Origin: Aliidiomarina quisquiliarum
Lineage (GTDB): Bacteria > Pseudomonadota > Gammaproteobacteria > Enterobacterales > Alteromonadaceae
Assembly (NCBI RefSeq): GCF_023922585.1
Contig: NZ_JAMFTN010000053.1
Location: 62,001 to 126,000 of the forward strand
Length of the DNA stretch: 64,000 bases
Direction of reading: 5' to 3'
Positions 57,271-64,000 of this stretch are shown here, piece by piece. The notes under the pieces are model-generated. The model had not been told where the DNA came from and made no database searches. It saw only the letters and a program-made list of their open reading frames with translations. The first letter of the stretch is position 1. The number at the start of each line of letters is the position of its first letter. The position numbers and the translations under genes are program-made.

Positions 57271-58575
57271 ATGGACCGGTACTTTACCCCAGTTAAAATT
57301 ATCCGCCGCCTGCTGTTCAGTTTGCTTGTGGTTGGGCTGGCCGGTTGGTTATTTGGCTATACCTTTGAACTGCTAGTGGTTTATCTTGTTGGAGTGGTGC
57401 TGTGGAATAGCTTCTACCAACTAAAATTAAGTGATTGGTTGTGGAAAAGTAGAGCCACACAGCCGCCACAAGCTCCAGGTGCTTGGAGCGACATTTACGA
57501 CGGTATTTATCGTACCCTCAGGCGCTCGCAAGCTCGCCGGCGTAACCTAGCGCTAATTTTGCAGCGCTTCCGTGAAGCAGCAGAAACCATTCCCGATGCC
57601 GGCTTAGTGATTGAAAGCGACGGCACCCTAGTGTGGAGCAATAAGCTGGCGCAGCTTTACTTTGGCTTACAGTGGCCAACCGACAAAGGCATACGCATTA
57701 CCAACTTGATCAGGCACCCACGATTCATTAAGTACTTTGGTGAAAAAGATTTCCGTGAAGCCATTACCCTTGGGGCGCCCGGCGGCGGCAAGCGGGAGAT
57801 TGAATTACGTATTATGCCCTACGCGAAGGAGCAGTTATTAGTCATTGCCCGCGATGTAACCCGTATTCGTATGTTAGAGCGCATGCGCAAAGACTTTGTG
57901 GCCAATGTGTCGCACGAACTAAAAACACCGCTTACGGTTATGCAAGGCTATTTGGAGTTAATGGCAGAGCCCAGCGCCTTACCTCCAGCAAGAATGACCA
58001 AAGCCATTGCCGATATGACAACACAAACACAACGCATGCAATTAATGGTTGAACAGCTACTTACCTTGTCGCGCATGGAAGCCGATTACCAAGAAACCTT
58101 TACCGAACAGGTGGCCGTGGGGCCCATGTTACATGCCATGGTCAGCGAAATTAGCTTAATGCTGAATGAACAACAAGTGCAATTGCAACAGCAGATTGAC
58201 AATGACTTAGTGGTGTTAGGCAATGCCGACAAATTACGCGCGGCAGTGCATAACTTGTTGGTGAATGCAGTGAAATACGCCGGTAAAGGTGCTGTTATTC
58301 ACTTAACTTGGCGGCGTGAAGCGGAACAGGCACTGTTTTCTGTACAAGACAATGGCCCAGGTATTGGCGAAGAGCACTTGTCGCGTTTAACTGAACGCTT
58401 TTACCGCGTGGCAGCAGACCGCAATAGCCATACAGGCGGTACCGGGCTTGGTTTGTCTATTGTAAAACATTCACTCGAGTCGCACCGTAGCCAACTTCAA
58501 GTAGAAAGCGTAGTAGGGGCCGGTAGCTGTTTTTCGTTTCGTTTACCCCGCGATTTAACCCTTCCCCAAGGCTAA
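57271..58575 (+). CDS. phoR: Phosphate regulon sensor kinase PhoR
   Basis: 434 residues. Two N-terminal membrane segments with almost no periplasmic loop, a PAS domain, HisKA (VANVSHELKTPLTVMQGYLELM, His in SHELKTP) and HATPase (NLLVNAVKYA, DNGPGIG, GGTGLGLSIV). PhoR reads the state of the PstSCAB importer instead of sensing phosphate itself. It is cotranscribed with phoB. Confidence 0.95.
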   Translation: MDRYFTPVKIIRRLLFSLLVVGLAGWLFGYTFELLVVYLVGVVLWNSFYQLKLSDWLWKSRATQPPQAPGAWSDIYDGIYRTLRRSQARRRNLALILQRFREAAETIPDAGLVIESDGTLVWSNKLAQLYFGLQWPTDKGIRITNLIRHPRFIKYFGEKDFREAITLGAPGGGKREIELRIMPYAKEQLLVIARDVTRIRMLERMRKDFVANVSHELKTPLTVMQGYLELMAEPSALPPARMTKAIADMTTQTQRMQLMVEQLLTLSRMEADYQETFTEQVAVGPMLHAMVSEISLMLNEQQVQLQQQIDNDLVVLGNADKLRAAVHNLLVNAVKYAGKGAVIHLTWRREAEQALFSVQDNGPGIGEEHLSRLTERFYRVAADRNSHTGGTGLGLSIVKHSLESHRSQLQVESVVGAGSCFSFRLPRDLTLPQG

Positions 58576-58593
58576 TTACGACCTTATTTTTCA

Positions 58594-58612
58594 CTGTCAT
58601 AAAAGTGACACA
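58594..58612 (+). promoter_or_regulatory. Pho box upstream of pstS
   Basis: CTGTCATAAAAGTGACACA: half-sites TGTCAT (58595-58600) and TGACAC (58606-58611) with 11-bp phase, nearly the same as the site before phoB. TACTCT at 58622-58627 is suitably placed as a -10. Strong phosphate-starvation control of pstSCAB is expected. Confidence 0.78.
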
Positions 58613-58671
58613 TAGCTAGCGTACTCTAGTCACATATTTACTCCACACTACCCTAGGGCAAAGGAGATTTT

Positions 58672-59655
58672 ATGTTAGCAAAGAAACGTGCGGTGTCACT
58701 ATTTGGTGCGCTAATACTAACCTGTAGCATAACGGCTTATGCCGATGTTGATCCTAATTTACCTCACTATGAACGGGCTTCGGGTGTGTCGGGTAACCTA
58801 AGTTCCATAGGCTCCGACACACTCAATAACTTAATGACTCTGTGGGCCGAAGAATTCAATAAGTACTATCCCAATGTCAATATTCAGGTGCAAGGGGCCG
58901 GCTCTTCTACCGCGCCGCCAGCCATAACGGAAGGCACTGCTACGTTAGGCCCCATGAGCCGTGAAATGCGCCAATCAGAAATTCAAGCCTTTGAAAATAA
59001 GCACGGGTATGCACCTTACGCCTTGCCGGTGGCCATAGACATGGTGGCGGTGTATGTAAACAAAGACAATCCAATAGAAGGATTAAGCCTACCTCAAGTA
59101 GATGCTATTTTTTCGGCTACCCGCCGCGGTGGCTATGCCCAAGATATAACCCGCTGGGGGCAGTTAGGGCTTACCGGTGCATGGGCAAAGCGCGACTTTG
59201 CTTTGTACAGTCGCAATGCGGTGTCTGGCACCTATGGATTCTTCAAAGACATGGCGCTGTTTGGCGGCGACTATAAATCAAGTATTAATGAACAACCAGG
59301 GTCGTCGTCAGTGGTTCAGGGGGTGTCTGAGTCTATCAATGGTATTGGTTATTCCGGTATAGGTTACCGCACCTCGAGTGTACGCGCTTTACCCTTATCA
59401 GTTAAAACAGGTGGCGAGTTTTTTGAGCCTAGCCCAGACAATGCGGCAACCGGCGACTACCCTTTAGCGAGATATTTATATGTGTATATCAATAAACACC
59501 CGAATCGACCACTTGACCCAATGATGCGAGAGTTTGTTCGTATGCTTTATAGCCAGGTAGGCCAAGGTGTTGTATTTCGCGACGGTTATGTGCCGCTACC
59601 TGAAGTTGTTGCAGCGCGAGTACGTAATGAACTTGGCATAGAGGCAGCGCCATGA
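58672..59655 (+). CDS. pstS: Phosphate-binding protein PstS-like
   Basis: 327 residues with signal peptide (to ITAYA). The phosphate-binding blocks are GSDTLNNL near the N-terminus, [10 protein letters not shown], and [12 protein letters not shown]. It belongs to the PstS/SphX-like subgroup, slightly different from E. coli PstS. It collects phosphate in the periplasm for PstCA. It is overlapped by the pstC start (ATGA). Confidence 0.93.
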   Translation: MLAKKRAVSLFGALILTCSITAYADVDPNLPHYERASGVSGNLSSIGSDTLNNLMTLWAEEFNKYYPNVNIQVQGAGSSTAPPAITEGTATLGPMSREMRQSEIQAFENKHGYAPYALPVAIDMVAVYVNKDNPIEGLSLPQVDAIFSATRRGGYAQDITRWGQLGLTGAWAKRDFALYSRNAVSGTYGFFKDMALFGGDYKSSINEQPGSSSVVQGVSESINGIGYSGIGYRTSSVRALPLSVKTGGEFFEPSPDNAATGDYPLARYLYVYINKHPNRPLDPMMREFVRMLYSQVGQGVVFRDGYVPLPEVVAARVRNELGIEAAP

Positions 59656-61940
59656 CAGGAACAGTGGCCACAGCGACAGGAAAGCCTGCTAGGTCGAAAT
59701 TGCCTGAACAAGCACTGCGTGAAAAACGCCGCCGTTGGCGTCGGCTAAAAGACAACATTTCCCGAATTGGTATTACCGCTGCGGGTTATGGGGTGGTGTT
59801 GTCGTTAGCACTTATTTTTGTGTACTTACTTTATGAAGTGCTGCCCATATTAAAAGGCGCAACCATCGAGCCTGTGGCTGAATACACTATGCCAGCACTG
59901 CCCGCTGGCGACCGCCTAGCACACTTAACTATGGAACGTTATCAAGAGCTTGGTATACGCTATTCAGCGCAAGGCAAGGTCACTTTTTTCAACTTAAATG
60001 ACGGCAGCATTAGGGCGCAGCAAGGAGTGGTTTTTCCCGCTAACCAGCAGCCTAGTAGCTTTGCAGCGGCAGAGTATTTAGGTGGCCTGGTGGCCTACGG
60101 AACGAACCAAGGCGGTATTCAGTTGGTACGGCCTGACTATGAACTGTCGTTCCCCAATGAACAACGCCATATTAGTCCGCAGGTTAGCTTTCCTTATGGT
60201 AATACGCCAATAACCCTCGACCTTGAAGGCCAAGCTATTCGCCAACTGGCGGTGCAGGAATCTACCCGAGGCAGGCCGGCGGTCCTTGCGGTTGGTGTTA
60301 CCGCCGACCAGCGTTGGGTGTTAGCGCACATTAGCACGCGGGAAAATTTATTTACCGGCGCGCTTAGTACGCAAGTAAAACGCAGCCAATTAACGGCATT
60401 AAATATGCAGCCGAGCTTTATTTTAGTTGATAAAAGCTTCCAAAATCTTTTTGTGGCTGAACAAAGCCGCATACATTATGTAGACATCAGCGACCTTACA
60501 GCACCCCGTGTGTTGCAAACCGTCGACGTGGGAGCTGAAATTACGGCTTTCGACTTTTTAGTCGGGTCGGTATCGGTTGTTGTTGGTACTAAAACAGGTG
60601 AACTAAGTCAGTGGTTTCCCGTACGCGATAACAGCAACCATTATAGTTTTGAGCGTGTGCGCAACTTCGCTAGCCAGCCCGGCGCCATTACCAAAATTAC
60701 CCCAGAATATACCCGAAAAGGTTTTCTGGCGGCAGACAGCAAAGGCAATGTCAGTGTTCATTATGCAACGTCGTCGCGCACCTTATTGAGTAAAAACCTA
60801 AGCGAGCAAGCCATTACCAATATGGCTATTTCACCCGTTAACCGAGCGGTTATGGCCGTTACTGCTCAGGGCAGGGTTACCTTCGCGTCGGTGTGGAATC
60901 AGCACCCGCAACTGTCGTTTAAAGCACTATGGAATCGCGTTTGGTACGAAGGGCGGGCTGATCCTGAGTATATTTGGCAGTCATCGTCGGGTAACGACGA
61001 GTTTGAATCGAAATTCTCGTTAATTCCCTTGTCGATAGGTACATTAAAAGCAGCTTTTTTTGCCATGCTGTTTGCCATGCCGTTGGGCATTATGGCTGCG
61101 GTTTACACGGCGTACTTCATGACCCCAAAACTGCGCGGTATTGTTAAACCAACCATAGAAGTAATGGAAGCACTACCCACGGTTATTCTCGGGTTTTTAG
61201 CGGGTTTATGGCTGGCGCCCTTTATGGAAAATAACTTACCCGCAGTTTTTTCATTATTACTTGGCTTGCCTTTGATGATGGTGCTGGCGTCTTTCTTGTG
61301 GCGTTACTTGCCCAGCCGCTTACGTAATCGGGTAGCGGGGGGCTGGGAAGCGGCTATTTTGGTGCCGGTGGTGCTGGCCTTTGGCTGGTTCGCTGTTAGC
61401 GCAAGCCCTTGGGTAGAAGTGATTTTTTTCGACGGTAGTATGCGTCAGTGGCTAACCAATAGCGGTATTACCTATGATCAACGTAACGCCTTAGTGGTTG
61501 GGGTGACCATGGGCTTTGCGGTTATTCCAACCATTTATTCTATTGCCGAAGACGCCGTGTTTAATGTGCCGAAACATTTAACCCAAGGCTCGTTGGCACT
61601 CGGAGCTACGCCGTGGCAAACCATGGTTGGGGTGGTGTTGCCTACAGCAAGCCCAGGTATTTTTTCCGGCAGCATGATTGGTTTTGGCCGCGCCGTTGGC
61701 GAAACCATGATTGTACTTATGGCAACTGGCAACAGCCCAATCGTAAATTTCAACATTTTCGAAGGTATGCGTACTTTGTCGGCCAACATTGCCGTTGAAT
61801 TACCAGAAACAGCTGTGGGTAGCTCGCACTTTAGAATTCTGTTTTTAGCTGCCTTAGTGTTGTTTACCTTTACTTTTATTCTTAACACCATTGCTGAAGT
61901 GGTGCGTCAACGCTTGCGTAAGCGTTACAGCAACTTATAA
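59652..61940 (+). CDS. pstC: Phosphate ABC permease PstC with large N-terminal domain
   Basis: 762 residues, more than twice the E. coli PstC length. A first membrane helix (about 45-65) is followed by some 370 residues of predicted periplasmic beta-rich sequence with repeated strand units, then the permease core with ABC coupling motif ([31 protein letters not shown]). This extended form is known from marine gammaproteobacteria; the extra domain's role is unknown. It overlaps pstS by four bases. Confidence 0.92.
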   Translation: MTGTVATATGKPARSKLPEQALREKRRRWRRLKDNISRIGITAAGYGVVLSLALIFVYLLYEVLPILKGATIEPVAEYTMPALPAGDRLAHLTMERYQELGIRYSAQGKVTFFNLNDGSIRAQQGVVFPANQQPSSFAAAEYLGGLVAYGTNQGGIQLVRPDYELSFPNEQRHISPQVSFPYGNTPITLDLEGQAIRQLAVQESTRGRPAVLAVGVTADQRWVLAHISTRENLFTGALSTQVKRSQLTALNMQPSFILVDKSFQNLFVAEQSRIHYVDISDLTAPRVLQTVDVGAEITAFDFLVGSVSVVVGTKTGELSQWFPVRDNSNHYSFERVRNFASQPGAITKITPEYTRKGFLAADSKGNVSVHYATSSRTLLSKNLSEQAITNMAISPVNRAVMAVTAQGRVTFASVWNQHPQLSFKALWNRVWYEGRADPEYIWQSSSGNDEFESKFSLIPLSIGTLKAAFFAMLFAMPLGIMAAVYTAYFMTPKLRGIVKPTIEVMEALPTVILGFLAGLWLAPFMENNLPAVFSLLLGLPLMMVLASFLWRYLPSRLRNRVAGGWEAAILVPVVLAFGWFAVSASPWVEVIFFDGSMRQWLTNSGITYDQRNALVVGVTMGFAVIPTIYSIAEDAVFNVPKHLTQGSLALGATPWQTMVGVVLPTASPGIFSGSMIGFGRAVGETMIVLMATGNSPIVNFNIFEGMRTLSANIAVELPETAVGSSHFRILFLAALVLFTFTFILNTIAEVVRQRLRKRYSNL

Positions 61941-61955
61941 CAAGGAGCCATAGTT

Positions 61956-63623
61956 ATGAAAAAATGGTTTAACAGCGGCTCACCTTGGATTTGGTTAACC
62001 GGCGGAGCGGTAACAATAAGCGTGGTAATGGTAGTTGGCTTGCTAGGGCTTATTGCGGTACGTGGCTTCAGCCATTTTTGGCCCACTAACGTTGCACAAA
62101 TAGAAATTAACGATGCCAAAAATAATATACACGAGGTGTTACTTGGTGAAATCGCCCGTAGCGAAACGGTAACGGCAGCTTTTGCGCGGGAAGCTGGCCA
62201 TGTGGTGCCAGAACACATGAAGGTGGTCACGCGCTACTTGGTAAAACAAGGCAACCGTGAGCATGTTAGCTCCGACTTTGTGTGGCGGTTTAATATGGGT
62301 ATGGAGGAGTTTCAATACCCGAAAGGCGTATACGTTATTGAACGTAGAGCCTGGGGCGACTTCTTTGGCTTTCCGCAGGCCTTGCAGTATGGCGGCACAG
62401 AAGTTTTAAGTTCAGCGGCCGACTTTCACCAACAGGTGCAACAACAGGTGGCAGAAAGTGTTGCAGCGCATCAACGTATTAAGCGTATTGAACGCGGTGA
62501 CATCGGCCGAATAAACACCCGTATGGAAGCGCTAAGGTTGCAGCAGCGCCAGCTAGAGCTCGATCAAGTGTCAGGCCATGCGTTGCAGCAGGCATTGGCA
62601 CAAATCGAGCAGGAAAAAACGCAATTAGACGCAGACTACCTCGCCTTGCGCCAACAGCTAGACACCTTGTATGCAGAGCAGCAACAAGCGGTGCTGCGCA
62701 TGCAAATGGTGAATGGCCAAGAAGCCGACATTAAATTGGCCGATATTGTGGCAATCACCTTACCGAATGACATGTCGGCTCTACAAAAGTGGTCGGAGTA
62801 TTTTAAACAAGTATGGGTGTTTTTATCGGCAGAGCCACGGGAAGCAAATACGGAAGGGGGTATATTTCCCGCTATTTTCGGCACCATAACCATGGTGTTT
62901 ATTATGTCGATTATGGTCACGCCTTTTGGTGTGTTGGCGGCTATTTACTTGCGCGAATACGCCAAGCAGGGCTTTGTTACCCGCATGGTACGAATTTCCG
63001 TATATAACTTGGCGGGTGTGCCTTCTATTGTGTACGGAGTGTTCGGCTTAGGGTTCTTCATCTACTTTTTAGGTGGCAATATTGACCGAATTTTTTATGA
63101 AGCGGCGTTGCCGTCACCTACCTTTGGTACGCCGGGCTTGTTTTGGGCGTCACTCACGCTGGCCTTACTAACCTTGCCAGTGGTGATTGTTTCTACTGAA
63201 GAAGGTTTAGCGCGAATTCCTAGTACCATTCGTCAAGGCTCGTTGGCCTTAGGCGCCACCAAGTCGGAAACCCTATGGCGCGTGGTAGTGCCGCTAGCCA
63301 CGCCGGGCATGATGACAGGGTTAATTCTGGCCATTGCCCGTGCAGCAGGCGAAGTTGCACCATTAATGTTAGTGGGTGTAGTAAAGCTAGCGCCAACCTT
63401 GCCCATTGACGGTGAATTTCCTTTTGTACATCTAGATCGCAAAATAATGCACCTTGGCTTTCATATATTTGATGTGGGTTTTCAAAGCCCGAATGTAGAA
63501 GCAGCACGACCTTTAGTTTATGCCACAGCATTAACGCTAGTGGTGTTAATTATCGTGCTGAACTTAACGGCCGTAACCATACGTAACCGCTTGCGAGAAA
63601 AATATCGTAGTGATTCGGATTAA
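61956..63623 (+). CDS. pstA: Phosphate ABC permease PstA with periplasmic/coiled-coil insertion
   Basis: 555 residues, against about 300 in E. coli. After the first helix a long domain (about 45-285) includes a Gln-rich coiled coil (QQVQQQVAESVAAHQRIKRI, then LRLQQRQLEL). The permease core carries the coupling motif LGATKSETLWRVVVPLATPG and RAAGEVAPLML. Its extension and that of PstC presumably interact. It ends in a basic tail. Confidence 0.92.
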   Translation: MKKWFNSGSPWIWLTGGAVTISVVMVVGLLGLIAVRGFSHFWPTNVAQIEINDAKNNIHEVLLGEIARSETVTAAFAREAGHVVPEHMKVVTRYLVKQGNREHVSSDFVWRFNMGMEEFQYPKGVYVIERRAWGDFFGFPQALQYGGTEVLSSAADFHQQVQQQVAESVAAHQRIKRIERGDIGRINTRMEALRLQQRQLELDQVSGHALQQALAQIEQEKTQLDADYLALRQQLDTLYAEQQQAVLRMQMVNGQEADIKLADIVAITLPNDMSALQKWSEYFKQVWVFLSAEPREANTEGGIFPAIFGTITMVFIMSIMVTPFGVLAAIYLREYAKQGFVTRMVRISVYNLAGVPSIVYGVFGLGFFIYFLGGNIDRIFYEAALPSPTFGTPGLFWASLTLALLTLPVVIVSTEEGLARIPSTIRQGSLALGATKSETLWRVVVPLATPGMMTGLILAIARAAGEVAPLMLVGVVKLAPTLPIDGEFPFVHLDRKIMHLGFHIFDVGFQSPNVEAARPLVYATALTLVVLIIVLNLTAVTIRNRLREKYRSDSD

Positions 63624-63683
63624 CATCGCCGTTTATGCACGAAACCTGAGTGCCGTTTAAAATTGAAGAGGTAAGAACACGCT

Positions 63684-64000
63684 ATGTCAGCAACTGAACA
63701 GATAAAGCCAGCGATAAAAACTGCGCTAACAGCGGCAGGAGAGGGTAAAAAAATCAGCGACTTTGAAACTAAATTTGAAGTTCGTAACCTGCGTTTGAAA
63801 TATGGTAAAGACGAAGCCCTAAAAGGCATTAGTTTACAAATACCAAAAAACAAAGTAACCGCCTTTATTGGGCCTTCGGGGTGTGGCAAGTCAACTTTAT
63901 TACGCTGCTTTAATCGTATGAACGACTTAGTCGACAACTGCACAGTGGAAGGTGAAGTGTTGCTCGACGGCGAAAATGTTTATGCACCAAAAGTAGACGT
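63684..64000 (+). CDS. pstB: Phosphate ABC ATPase PstB, N-terminal part (cut by window)
   Basis: The frame is open from ATG 63684 to the window end. Walker A is GPSGCGKST at residues 63-71, and FNRMNDL is characteristic of PstB. An N-terminal extension of about 30 residues precedes the ABC core. GAGG at 63668-63671 is the likely ribosome-binding site. Confidence 0.95.
   Translation, partial: MSATEQIKPAIKTALTAAGEGKKISDFETKFEVRNLRLKYGKDEALKGISLQIPKNKVTAFIGPSGCGKSTLLRCFNRMNDLVDNCTVEGEVLLDGENVYAPKVD

Overview
The window reads as a chromosome segment of a marine gammaproteobacterium. The gene families and their order (queA-tgt, rpsU-dnaG-rpoD, yajC-secD-secF, ribH-nusB-thiL-pgpA, xseB-ispA-dxs, pomA-pomB, phoB-phoR-pstSCAB) fit Alteromonadales. 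The sodium-type flagellar motor, OsmC-YcaO fusion, exported peptidases and long Pst permeases make Idiomarinaceae or a close relative my best guess. The order-level placement is an inference from gene content; no 16S gene or database search was available.

Layout. 1-7.5 kb is housekeeping: a cut-off cyclic-nucleotide-binding-type protein, queA and tgt (queuosine), a PilZ protein, and the macromolecular-synthesis operon rpsU-dnaG-rpoD with its internal terminator. At 7561-7637 lies tRNA-Ile2 (anticodon CAT). Everything between it and 14.4 kb is accessory: an AlpA-like regulator, repeats, a 36-residue membrane peptide, a start-less small ORF, an Xre/MbcA/ParS-type antitoxin without its usual RES toxin, an unrecognised 409-residue protein, a beta-CASP metallo-beta-lactamase nuclease, a small two-helix membrane protein, and a decayed IS3-family element. 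No integrase is present, so this looks like the remnant of a tRNA-associated element.

14.4-34.5 kb is mixed metabolism: OsmC-YcaO, queH, yjjX, a potassium channel, a lipoprotein, an M49-like peptidase, a BetT-type transporter, an S9 peptidase, a cold-shock protein, a cysteine synthase, yqhD, a GNAT/RimK-like pair, hemH, the TIGR03546/TIGR03545 pair and a UPF0126 membrane protein. 34.7-52.5 kb holds the Sec accessory genes, yaaA, an envelope/lipid cluster, riboflavin/thiamine/lipid genes, the MEP-pathway genes dxs-ispA, the stator genes pomAB, thiI, srmB and an HDOD protein. 52.5-64 kb holds rdgC, an orphan histidine kinase, a porin, and the Pho regulon, with Pho boxes before phoB and before pstS. 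pstB runs off the right edge.

The genes cooperate in visible groups: queA, tgt and queH act in queuosine synthesis; ribH, thiL and thiI in cofactor synthesis; dxs and ispA in isoprenoids; and PhoB/PhoR senses and controls the Pst importer beside it. The part most likely to hold something undescribed is the 8.9-12.3 kb block in the island, where an antitoxin-like protein, an unknown helical protein and a convergent RNase-type metallohydrolase sit together.
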